Position numbers and translations under genes: made by a program | The notes under the pieces: generated by a model | Seen by the model: the letters and a program-made list of their open reading frames with translations, nothing else | Database searches by the model: none | Told to the model about the DNA's origin: nothing | Assembly (NCBI RefSeq): GCF_019236475.1 | Contig: NZ_JAFAIX010000013.1 | Location: 186,001-250,000, forward strand | Direction of reading: 5' to 3' | DNA: 64,000 nt | Source: Chitinophaga sp. | Lineage (GTDB): Bacteria; Bacteroidota; Bacteroidia; Chitinophagales; Chitinophagaceae | Shown: piece by piece, positions 43,129 to 50,581 of the stretch | Position numbering within the stretch: position 1 is the first letter of the stretch | How the letters are laid out: each line of letters begins with the position of its first letter

Positions 43129-44970
43129 TTACTTTTTGTTGCGTTGCTGCTGCATTTCCTGCTGGCGTTTCTGCATCTCTTCCAGTTTACCTTGCCATTT
43201 AGACTTGTTCACTGGTTTCTTTTTGTTTTCCTGGATTTGTGCGTGAATTTTTGCTTCGTTGATCACAAATTTCTGAATAACAAATTGCAGAATGATAGAC
43301 ACCAAGTTAGAGAGGAAGTAGTAGAACGTTAACGCTGCTGCTGTTCTGTTGAAGATACCCAGGAACATGATAGGCATGATATAAGGCATGTACTTCATAG
43401 CAGGGTTGCTCTGATCAGCCATACCGCGGTTATAGAACGCAAGCATGAAGCTGGTAGCAGTCATCAGCAGGGTGAACAGACTCACGTGATCGCCATAGAA
43501 TGGGATATTGAATGGCAGGTGAGCGATAGAATCGTAGGTAGACAGATCGGATGCCCAGAGGAAGCTTTCCTGACGCAGCTCAATGCTGGATGGGAAGAAG
43601 CTATACATCGCTACCAAGATCGGCAATTGCAGTAACATTGGTAAACATCCACCGAGCGGGTTTACACCTGCGCTCTTGAAGAGTTTCATTTGTTCTACAC
43701 CGAAAGTCTGTTGATCATCACCATATTTCTTTTTCAGTTCTTCGATTTCTGGTTTCAGCACTTTCATTTTCGCCTGAGATACATAGCTCTGATAAGTAAA
43801 CGGAGCGATGAGCAGACGGATGAAGATAGTGAGCAGAATGATGATCAGGCCATAGTTGTGGATAAATCCGCTGAGGAAGTTAAACACAGGGATGATGAGC
43901 CATTTGTTCACATATTTCACGAAAGCAAAGATACCGGAGCCCAGTGGAATGATTTTTTCCAGGCCGAGATCGAAGGATTTCAGTGTTTTATAGTGGTTAG
44001 GACCGTAGTAGATTTCAATTGGGAAATTGAAATCAGCAGAGCGGTCGTAAGGGATCTGCAGTGTAGTGTAAGTTTGACCTACGATGTTAGCACTTTCAGG
44101 TACTTTGGTATTGATATCAGCGCTAGCGAAATCAGTTTTCTTAGCGATGAAAGTAGTGTTGAAGAACTGTTGTTTAACGCTGATCCATTTCAGTTCGTTA
44201 TCCAGTTTTTCGTGCGGAGTACGCTGAATGGTGAAGTAATCGTGTTTCTCCTTGTTGGTCATGTAGTGCACCTGGTTGTTCAGGCGTTCGTTCTGCATGT
44301 CTTGCTCCTGCTTGTCTTCCTGAGAGTTCCATTGCAGGGCGAGGGTTTTCTGATTACCTGGGAGAATATTATTGAAACCAACAGCGTGGATATTGTAGTC
44401 TACCACATAGCTACCTGGTTTCAGGGCATAGGTAAACTCCAGGTAAGCGCCGCCAGCAGCGTTCAATCTGTAAGAAATAGACTGCTGATCGCCGGACTGT
44501 TGTGGTTGGGAAGCTGTAAAAAACAGGTCCGCACTTGGCAGTACTTTGGTAGCGCTGGCAGGAACTTCTACTGATAAACGGTTGAAAGAGTTATTAGTGA
44601 GCATCAGCGGCTGACCTTCGTGGGTCTTGAACTTTTTCAGTTGTACAGACGCTGGCTGACCACCTTTATTAGAGAAGGTAATTTTTACTACATCGTTTTC
44701 CAGGACGCTGGTTTGTTCGGTACCAACAGCGGCTGCTGCAAATACACCATATTCTCCTGAAATTTGGGCCTGATGGGCGGAATCGAGCTGAGTACCAGCC
44801 AATGCAGCAACTGTATCTACAGGTACTGTTTTAGGCTTGTTCACATTGGCGATGGAATCTTGTATGGCCTTTTCGTGGGCAATGTTCTGCTGCTGTTTGT
44901 TATTGTAGAAAATGTATCCTACCAGCAACAAGCCCATTAATAAAAAGCCAATAACCGAATTTCTATCCAT
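43129..44970 (-). CDS. yidC: membrane protein insertase YidC
   Basis: A 613-residue insertase placing proteins into the inner membrane alone or with SecYEG. The N-terminal membrane segment (MDRNSVIGFLLMGLLLVGYIF) is followed by a large periplasmic domain (about 60-370) and the five-segment 60KD_IMP core (LIIILLTIFIRLLIAPFTYQSYVSQAKMK onward) with the conserved Arg in the groove. The tail is basic and Gln-rich, useful for ribosome contact. The ATG at 44970 is chosen over a TTG three codons upstream. Promoter TACCTTTG is 25 bases upstream. Confidence 0.96.
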   Translation of the reverse strand: MDRNSVIGFLLMGLLLVGYIFYNNKQQQNIAHEKAIQDSIANVNKPKTVPVDTVAALAGTQLDSAHQAQISGEYGVFAAAAVGTEQTSVLENDVVKITFSNKGGQPASVQLKKFKTHEGQPLMLTNNSFNRLSVEVPASATKVLPSADLFFTASQPQQSGDQQSISYRLNAAGGAYLEFTYALKPGSYVVDYNIHAVGFNNILPGNQKTLALQWNSQEDKQEQDMQNERLNNQVHYMTNKEKHDYFTIQRTPHEKLDNELKWISVKQQFFNTTFIAKKTDFASADINTKVPESANIVGQTYTTLQIPYDRSADFNFPIEIYYGPNHYKTLKSFDLGLEKIIPLGSGIFAFVKYVNKWLIIPVFNFLSGFIHNYGLIIILLTIFIRLLIAPFTYQSYVSQAKMKVLKPEIEELKKKYGDDQQTFGVEQMKLFKSAGVNPLGGCLPMLLQLPILVAMYSFFPSSIELRQESFLWASDLSTYDSIAHLPFNIPFYGDHVSLFTLLMTATSFMLAFYNRGMADQSNPAMKYMPYIMPIMFLGIFNRTAAALTFYYFLSNLVSIILQFVIQKFVINEAKIHAQIQENKKKPVNKSKWQGKLEEMQKRQQEMQQQRNKK

Positions 44971-44994
44971 GAAATGCAATTAAAATTTAGGCAG

Positions 44995-45027
44995 CAAAGG
45001 TAATCCTTTTTCTGGCAAAGCCGCCAA
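44995..45027 (-). promoter_or_regulatory. promoter of yidC
   Basis: On the minus strand TTG (45027-45025), 22 bases, then TACCTTTG (45002-44995), 25 bases upstream of the ATG. Confidence 0.7.
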
Positions 45028-45086
45028 AGGTTATATACTGTTCCCTTTATTGTTTATTAAAGAATTGTTAAAAGAAAAAGAAGCTG

Positions 45087-45137
45087 TATCAAAAAACCAA
45101 AAGTGACGTCTGCGACGTCACTTTTGGTTTTTTGATA
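45087..45137. terminator. 24-base hairpin with GACGTC core after pyrG
   Basis: A near-perfect long stem (arm AAAACCAAAAGTGACGTC, loop TGC) with A/T flanks acting as a U-tract in either direction. The GACGTC core recurs in the hairpin at 47883-47939. Confidence 0.85.
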
Positions 45138-45143
45138 TTTTTC

Positions 45144-45172
45144 GTCGTCCCTGCCCGCTGGGCAGGGACGAC
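45144..45172. repeat. GC-rich hairpin, CTGCCC-GCT-GGGCAG core
   Basis: A perfect 13-base stem (GTCGTCCCTGCCC / GGGCAGGGACGAC) with loop GCT. The same core is at 47854-47882, again next to a GACGTC hairpin. Confidence 0.85.
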
Positions 45173-45198
45173 AGGCTGGAATCATTTCCTTTTCCTAT

Positions 45199-45228
45199 AC
45201 TTTTAATAATATTTATATTATTAAAAGT
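45199..45228. repeat. AT-rich hairpin just after the pyrG stop
   Basis: The 13-base stem ACTTTTAATAATA / TATTATTAAAAGT with loop TTTA, 17 bases from the pyrG stop codon. Confidence 0.7.
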
Positions 45229-45244
45229 AATATATCAACAGTAA

Positions 45245-46894
45245 TTATTTAGCAACTGCTTCCTCGTTGTGAACAGCTTTGCCATTTTTGCTTTCTGCAT
45301 AGGTTTTGGCTGCTTTCACGAAAGAAACGAACAGCGGTGCTGGCGCTTCTACGGTACTTTTCAGTTCTGGATGGAACTGAGAACCTACGAAGAATGGATG
45401 GTTTGGCAGTTCGATCATTTCTACGAGGCCAGTATCCGGGTTTTTACCGGAAGGCACCATACCTGCTTCTTCGAATTGCTGGAGGAAGTCGTTATTGAAT
45501 TCATAACGATGGCGGTGTCTTTCGCTGATATGAGTGCTGCCGTAGATTTCCGCTGCTTTGGAGCCCGGACGCAGTTCGCAGCCATAAGCGCCCAGACGCA
45601 TGGTACCACCTTTAGCAGTGATTTTCTTCTGTTCTTCCATCAGGTTGATCACTGGATGAGCAGTATCCGGGTTCATTTCCACGGAGTGTGCATCTTTCCA
45701 ACCGAGTACGTTGCGGGCATATTCCACAACGCTCATCTGCATACCGAGGCAGATACCGAAGAAAGGCAGGTTATTTTCGCGGGCATACTGAATAGCAGTG
45801 ATTTTACCTTCAATACCACGGTGACCGAAGCCTGGGGCTACCAGGATACCGTCCAGGTTTTTCAGTTTTTCACATACATTTTCAGGAGTCAGGTGTTCGG
45901 AGTGAATATTTTGAATAATCACCTTGCATTCATTCACGGCGCCTGCATGTACAAAGGATTCCAGGATGGATTTGTAAGCATCCTGTAATTCCACGTATTT
46001 ACCGATAAGACCGATGGTTACTTTTGTTTTTGGATATTTCAATTTATCCAGGAATTCGCGCCATTTTACCAGTTCTGGTTCTTTTTCAACTGGCAGGTTC
46101 AGGCGTTTGAGCACGGAAACATCCAGTTTCTCGCGCATCATTTCCAGTGGTACTTCGTAGATAGTAGGAACGTCGTTGGCTTCAATCACCGCATCTACCT
46201 GTACATTACAGAACAGGGCGATTTTCTTTTTCAGATCGCGGTACATTGGTTCTTCCGTACGACAAACGATGATATCCGGATGTACGCCATATTCGCTCAA
46301 CAGACGTACAGAGTGCTGTGTAGGCTTGGTTTTGAGCTCTTTTGCTGCACGCAGATAAGGAATCAGTGTCAGGTGAACTACCAGGCAATCTTCTTCACCA
46401 AGTTCCCATTGCAACTGACGAACAGACTCAATATAAGGCAGGGATTCAATGTCACCCACGGTACCACCCAGCTCCGTGATCACGATATCATATTTACCGT
46501 CTTTACCGAGGAGGAGGATCCGACGTTTGATTTCATCTGTGATGTGCGGGATTACCTGAACGGTTTTACCGAGGTAAGCACCTTCTCTTTCCTTGTTGAT
46601 AACTGTTTGATAGATACGACCGGTGGTCACGTTGTTGGCCTGAGAGGTAGGCGTATTCAGGAAACGCTCGTAGTGACCCAGATCGAGATCGGTTTCGGCA
46701 CCATCTTCGGTTACGTAACATTCCCCGTGCTCATATGGGTTTAATGTTCCCGGATCCACATTGATATACGGATCAAACTTCTGAATAGTCACTCTAAAGC
46801 CGCGTGCTTGCAATAGTTTAGCCAGCGAGGCGGCTATAATTCCTTTACCCAAAGAAGATGTAACACCTCCCGTTACGAAGATATATTTTGCCAT
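45245..46894 (-). CDS. pyrG: CTP synthase
   Basis: A 549-residue enzyme that aminates UTP to CTP using glutamine. The synthetase domain begins MAKYIFVTGGVTSSLGKGI, with the P-loop and SFDPYINVDPGTLNPYEHGE-type Mg2+ region. The glutaminase domain has the Cys nucleophile in FFGICLGMQMSVVEYARN and the late His/Glu in QFHPELKS. The start at 46894 is conserved; the frame continues to a TTG at 46972 without a stop but that extension is not typical. A canonical promoter lies about 100 bases upstream. Confidence 0.97.
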   Translation of the reverse strand: MAKYIFVTGGVTSSLGKGIIAASLAKLLQARGFRVTIQKFDPYINVDPGTLNPYEHGECYVTEDGAETDLDLGHYERFLNTPTSQANNVTTGRIYQTVINKEREGAYLGKTVQVIPHITDEIKRRILLLGKDGKYDIVITELGGTVGDIESLPYIESVRQLQWELGEEDCLVVHLTLIPYLRAAKELKTKPTQHSVRLLSEYGVHPDIIVCRTEEPMYRDLKKKIALFCNVQVDAVIEANDVPTIYEVPLEMMREKLDVSVLKRLNLPVEKEPELVKWREFLDKLKYPKTKVTIGLIGKYVELQDAYKSILESFVHAGAVNECKVIIQNIHSEHLTPENVCEKLKNLDGILVAPGFGHRGIEGKITAIQYARENNLPFFGICLGMQMSVVEYARNVLGWKDAHSVEMNPDTAHPVINLMEEQKKITAKGGTMRLGAYGCELRPGSKAAEIYGSTHISERHRHRYEFNNDFLQQFEEAGMVPSGKNPDTGLVEMIELPNHPFFVGSQFHPELKSTVEAPAPLFVSFVKAAKTYAESKNGKAVHNEEAVAK

Positions 46895-46995
46895 AAAAAC
46901 TAAAATTCTGCTAAGAATACTTGACCTATAATGGGGGAAGTGCCGGACTGCTTTTGGTGCGATACCTGTCAAGTAAAATACTTCCGAAGGTCATG

Positions 46996-47025
46996 CAAAG
47001 TTACACAAATTTGCTTCGCGCCCAA
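46996..47025 (-). promoter_or_regulatory. promoter of pyrG
   Basis: On the minus strand TTG (47025-47023), 19 bases, then TAACTTTG (47003-46996), leaving a leader of about 95 bases before the ATG. Confidence 0.8.
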
Positions 47026-47285
47026 GTTTTTATGTGGATTTGACAATTCACAAGCAAAAAAATCCCCTGGAATCGGCCCCTGTCAACCCCTGCTGGCAGC
47101 GGATTCCATCAGATTTTGAAAATCATAAAAATTATACGCACTGCAAACACGTATCATTCAAAAAATCTCCCTAAAACATTGGAATATCATAACTGTTTAT
47201 CATCTTACGATAGACAAATTCCAAATTTCGACCTTTAACAAAATACTATCTTTTTTAATGCATCTCCCCTATCGATCAGATATCG
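47026..47285. other. intergenic region between the divergent pyrG and thioesterase promoters
   Basis: Part of a 418-base gap between the pyrG and acyl-CoA thioesterase genes. Beyond the two promoter elements I see no gene, strong hairpin or repeat here. Confidence 0.5.
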
Positions 47286-47293
47286 TAAATTTG
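47286..47293 (+). promoter_or_regulatory. -7 element of the acyl-CoA thioesterase gene
   Basis: TAAATTTG, 20 bases before the ATG at 47313; no clear -33 box. Confidence 0.55.
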
Positions 47294-47312
47294 CGTCCGA
47301 AATACATAAATA

Positions 47313-47831
47313 ATGACATTAACGCCTAAAAGAGCGCAGGACTCCCTGATTCAGATGACAGAACTCGTGTTACCAAATGATACCAATACTTTTGGTAATC
47401 TGATGGGAGGACGACTGATGTACTGGATGGATATTGCCGCAGCGCTATCATGCATGAAACATTGCTCTGCTCCCGTGGTTACCGCCTCGGTAGATAATAT
47501 CTCTTTCGAAAATCCCATCAAACTGGGAAATGTGGTACATATTGAAGCGAAAGTGAGCCGGGCATTCAATACTTCCATGGAAGTACATATGCGCGTATGG
47601 GGTGAAGATCCTGTACAGCAATATCGCTATAAATCAAATGAAGCATTCATGACATTTGTAGCACTGGACCCTAACGGTAACTCCAGACCTGTTCCTCCTA
47701 TCACCGTGGATACAGAAGAAGAAAAAAGATTATATGAGGGCGCGCTGCGTCGTAGACAGCTCAGACTTATCCTCGGTGGAAGAATGAAGCCAGAAGATGC
47801 GGATGAACTGAAAGCACTCTTTAATATATAA
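47313..47831 (+). CDS. acyl-CoA thioesterase, YciA/ACOT hotdog family
   Basis: A 172-residue single-hotdog thioesterase. The signature of the YciA/Acot family is clear: LVLPNDTNTFGNLMGGRLMYWMDIAAALSC, with the active-site Asn/Gly helix and catalytic Asp, then VVTASVDNISFENPIKLGNVVHIEAKV. The C-terminal helix RLYEGALRRRQLRLIL is usual for the Bacteroidota form. It probably hydrolyses a range of acyl-CoAs in the cytoplasm. It has its own promoter and is followed by paired hairpins. Confidence 0.9.
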   Translation: MTLTPKRAQDSLIQMTELVLPNDTNTFGNLMGGRLMYWMDIAAALSCMKHCSAPVVTASVDNISFENPIKLGNVVHIEAKVSRAFNTSMEVHMRVWGEDPVQQYRYKSNEAFMTFVALDPNGNSRPVPPITVDTEEEKRLYEGALRRRQLRLILGGRMKPEDADELKALFNI

Positions 47832-47853
47832 TAAAAGCTGAAATTTACTGCCT

Positions 47854-47882
47854 GTTGCCCCTGCCCGCTGGGCAGGGGCAAC
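47854..47882. repeat. GC-rich hairpin, CTGCCC-GCT-GGGCAG core
   Basis: A perfect 13-base stem (GTTGCCCCTGCCC / GGGCAGGGGCAAC) with loop GCT, the sister of 45144-45172. Confidence 0.85.
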
Positions 47883-47939
47883 AAAAAAATAAGAAAATGG
47901 AATGACGTCAAAGACGTCATTCCATTTTCTTATTTTTTT
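47883..47939. terminator. 27-base perfect hairpin with GACGTC core
   Basis: A perfect 27-base stem with loop AAA; the GACGTC core is flanked by A- and T-tracts at its outer ends, giving a terminator in both directions between convergent genes. Confidence 0.9.
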
Positions 47940-47952
47940 AATACAGACTTGT

Positions 47953-47980
47953 GGAGTTCCGCGCTGCGCGCGGTAACTCC
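47953..47980. repeat. third hairpin in the same gap
   Basis: The stem GGAGTTCCGCGC / GCGCGGTAACTCC with one bulged T has loop TGC, next to the two hairpins at 47854-47939. Confidence 0.7.
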
Positions 47981-48053
47981 TCCCGCAGCAGGTTGCTTGC
48001 AAATTACTTGTGAAAATTGTGCAAGTAACGAATGCAGAGCGACTTTCGTCTCC

Positions 48054-48707
48054 CTACATTCCCTCCCACTCCGCATAAAATTGCTCCAGATACTGCTCCA
48101 TAAACTGATGCCGCTGTGCCGCGAGTTGCTTACCGGTTTCAGTATTCATCTTATCGCGCAGCAATAATAACTTTTCGTAGAAATGATTGATGGTAGGCGC
48201 ATTATTGTGTTTATAATCTTCTTTGCTACGTTGCATCACAGGTGAAATATTCGGATCATATATCATCCTGTTTTTAAAACCACCATAATTGAACGCCCTC
48301 GCAATACCAATAGCACCAATGGCATCCAATCGGTCTGCATCCTGCACCACACCCAGTTCTAAGGAATAGAATCCATTTTCATTATGGCCACCTTTGAAGG
48401 AAATATACCTCACAATGTTTTCTACATGCTTGATCACCTCTTCCGATAATCCTTGCTGCTGCATAAAAGCAACCGCTTTTGCAGGTCCGATTTCTTCATC
48501 GCCACCATTGAACTTGGAGTCTGCAATATCATGTAATAAAGCGCCCAACTCCACCACCAACATATTTACATTTTCACTTTTTGCAATACGCTTCGTCTGA
48601 TTCCAAACACGATAAATATGCCACCAGTCATGTCCACCTTCTGCTTCGGCCAGTTCCCGTTGCACATATGCTACAGTTGCATCAATAATTTGCTGTTGTT
48701 CTTCCAT
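48054..48707 (-). CDS. HD-domain phosphohydrolase
   Basis: A 217-residue HD-superfamily protein. The metal ligands are visible: His in GGHDWWHIYRVW, HD in LGALLHDIADSKF, and a late Asp in VQDADRLDAIGAIGIARAFNYGG. The pattern matches the YedJ-like predicted hydrolases acting on nucleotides or cyclic dinucleotides. Substrate unknown; soluble and cytoplasmic. It is divergent from the DUF488 gene. Confidence 0.88.
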   Translation of the reverse strand: MEEQQQIIDATVAYVQRELAEAEGGHDWWHIYRVWNQTKRIAKSENVNMLVVELGALLHDIADSKFNGGDEEIGPAKAVAFMQQQGLSEEVIKHVENIVRYISFKGGHNENGFYSLELGVVQDADRLDAIGAIGIARAFNYGGFKNRMIYDPNISPVMQRSKEDYKHNNAPTINHFYEKLLLLRDKMNTETGKQLAAQRHQFMEQYLEQFYAEWEGM

Positions 48708-48814
48708 AGCGCTAAAGATAGGAAGTTTAAAGTGGAGTACTATTACAAAAAGGGGAATATCAGGCCGGTCAACTGATCTGCCAACATTTTGCTGATATTA
48801 GGGGTTATAATGAT

Positions 48815-49162
48815 ATGATACAAATCAAACGCGTATATGAAGAATTTAGGGAGACAGACGGTTATCGGATTTTAGTAGACCGTCTGTGGCCACGGGGCCT
48901 CTCCAAAGAGAAGGCCCATGTAGACGAGTGGCTCAAAGATATAGCGCCCACGGATGAATTAAGAAAATGGTTCAATCATGAACCGGAGCGCTATCCGGAA
49001 TTCAAACAACGGTATGAAAAAGAGCTGAAGGAACATGCCGATTTGTTAGATCAAATCCGCACAAAAGCGGCACATCACCGGGTAACTTTATTATATGGCG
49101 CGCACGATGAAGAACATAATCAAGCCAAAGTATTGGCTGAAGTGCTCGCGAAAAAACATTGA
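48815..49162 (+). CDS. DUF488 family protein (YeaO-like)
   Basis: A 115-residue protein with the family opening IQIKRVYEEFRETDGYRILVDRLWPRGLSKEKAHVDEWLKDIAPTDELRKWF and the closing VTLLYGAHDEEHNQA. Both the WPRGL and YGAHDEEHN motifs are intact. Members are small soluble proteins of undefined function, sometimes linked to heme or metal stress. Convergent with and directly abutting the precorrin-2 dehydrogenase gene. Confidence 0.88.
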   Translation: MIQIKRVYEEFRETDGYRILVDRLWPRGLSKEKAHVDEWLKDIAPTDELRKWFNHEPERYPEFKQRYEKELKEHADLLDQIRTKAAHHRVTLLYGAHDEEHNQAKVLAEVLAKKH

Positions 49163-49753
49163 TTAAAGTTCCTTTGTATCCGGATCTACCAGTACATCGG
49201 TGATATTATTCAGTTTTTTCACTTTCGCGGCGAAATCTCCTTTTAGTTTGTCGCGTATAATATGTAGTTTTTGTAAGACATCATCCAGGCTGTCTGGAAT
49301 AGCCTCTTGCAGCACCTGTTTCAGGCGCTTGGCCACAGTAGGTGATTTGCCATTCGTAGAGATGGCAATCTTCAGGTTACCTTTCTGTACTACAGAGCCG
49401 AGGTAGAAATCGCATAACTCTGGCGTATCCGCCACATTTATCAGGACTTTGCTTCCCTTGGCCTTTTCCCAAACACATTGATTTAGTTCTCTATTATTGG
49501 TGGCAGCAATCACCAGGTCTTTCCCCAGCAGATCTCCACAAGAAAAAGGTTTCAGAATGAGGGTAACATTTGCATAGTGCTTTGCCAGTGCTTGCAGCTC
49601 CGGCAAAAAAGAAAGCGACACCACCGTAATCGTTGCTTCCGGGCTGTTTTGCAGCATGGCATTTACCTTTTCCATTCCTACATTACCGCCACCCACCACC
49701 AAAACGTGTAGGCGATGTAACTTAAAGAATACGGGAAACAACTGATTTTCCAT
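49163..49753 (-). CDS. precorrin-2 dehydrogenase / sirohydrochlorin ferrochelatase (Met8-like)
   Basis: A 196-residue bimodal enzyme that oxidises precorrin-2 and probably inserts iron to give siroheme. The Rossmann motif is VLVVGGGNVGMEKV, followed by VIAATNNRELNQCVWEKA and LINVADTPELCDFYLGSVVQKGNLKIAISTNGKSPTVAKRLKQ. This is the standalone counterpart of the N-terminal half of E. coli CysG. Its start shares a base with the cobA stop, so it is the last gene of the sulfite reductase-cobA operon and supplies that enzyme's cofactor. Confidence 0.93.
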   Translation of the reverse strand: MENQLFPVFFKLHRLHVLVVGGGNVGMEKVNAMLQNSPEATITVVSLSFLPELQALAKHYANVTLILKPFSCGDLLGKDLVIAATNNRELNQCVWEKAKGSKVLINVADTPELCDFYLGSVVQKGNLKIAISTNGKSPTVAKRLKQVLQEAIPDSLDDVLQKLHIIRDKLKGDFAAKVKKLNNITDVLVDPDTKEL

Positions 49754-50529
49754 TATACAGCAATTTTGAGTCCTTCTGCAACCCTGGTTTGCAGGGCTTG
49801 GAACGCTTCATGGAAGCGAACCACTTCTCCTACCACAATAATGGCAGGGTTATGTAACTGATGTATTTCAGCAATTTTTGCCAGGTCGGCCGCCTTACCT
49901 ACACCAATCTGTTGATTAGGCAGCGTGCCATTCTGGATAATCGCAGCAGGCGTATCGCCTTTGCCGCTAGCCTCGTAGATACCTGCTATTTCTTGCAGTT
50001 TCCCCATGCCCATGAGAATTACTACCGTTGTATTGGCGGCCACTGCATGTTGCAAATCGCGGGAAAGGCTGCCGGCCTTTGTATTTCCAGTGATTACCCA
50101 AAAGCCTTCACTTACATTTCTGGCGGTAACGGGAATCTGATTCATTCCCGGTACCGCGATCGCACTCGTGATACCTGGTATCACTTCCGTAGCAATACCA
50201 AATTGTTGTGCAAATGCAATTTCTTCAGAGCCTCTGCCGAAAACAAAGGAATCACCCCCTTTCAATCTTACTACACTACCATAAGTGAGTGCATACTTAA
50301 CAATCATGCGGTTGATCTCTTCCTGTGGATAGACATGCATACCAGCTCTCTTCCCTACAAATCTGCACAGGCAGTCGGCGGGCGCATGTTCCAGGAGTTC
50401 ATTGTTCGACAGCGCATCGTAAAGAATCACCTTGGCATTTTGAATAGCCTTCAGGCCCTTTACCGTAATCAGTTCCGGATCACCGGGACCGGCGCCTACG
50501 AGGGTGAGTTTCGGTTGTATATGCTGCAT
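49753..50529 (-). CDS. cobA: uroporphyrinogen-III C-methyltransferase
   Basis: A 258-residue SAM-dependent methyltransferase making precorrin-2, the branch point to siroheme. Family blocks are VGAGPGDPELITVKGLKAIQNAKVILYDAL, the glycine-rich RLKGGDSFVFGRGSEEI, VIPGITSAIAVPGMNQIPVTAR and ILMGMGKL. Second gene of the operon, about 50 bases after the sulfite reductase gene and overlapping the precorrin-2 dehydrogenase gene. Confidence 0.95.
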   Translation of the reverse strand: MQHIQPKLTLVGAGPGDPELITVKGLKAIQNAKVILYDALSNNELLEHAPADCLCRFVGKRAGMHVYPQEEINRMIVKYALTYGSVVRLKGGDSFVFGRGSEEIAFAQQFGIATEVIPGITSAIAVPGMNQIPVTARNVSEGFWVITGNTKAGSLSRDLQHAVAANTTVVILMGMGKLQEIAGIYEASGKGDTPAAIIQNGTLPNQQIGVGKAADLAKIAEIHQLHNPAIIVVGEVVRFHEAFQALQTRVAEGLKIAV

Positions 50530-50581
50530 GTTGTTAAGTTTTAGAAAGATAAATAATAGTGGTTACTGTACACGGCAGTGG

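Noticed and set aside
43690..44574. A 294-codon plus-strand frame opposite yidC
   Set aside because: Antisense to a gene with all family features; no start context and no coherent protein family.
46895..46972. N-terminal extension of CTP synthase from a TTG
   Set aside because: The conserved protein begins at the ATG at 46894, and the extra residues are not part of the family.
46895..46995. Pyrimidine attenuator in the pyrG leader, as in Firmicutes
   Set aside because: No reiterative GGGC start or terminator hairpin lies between the promoter and the pyrG ATG.
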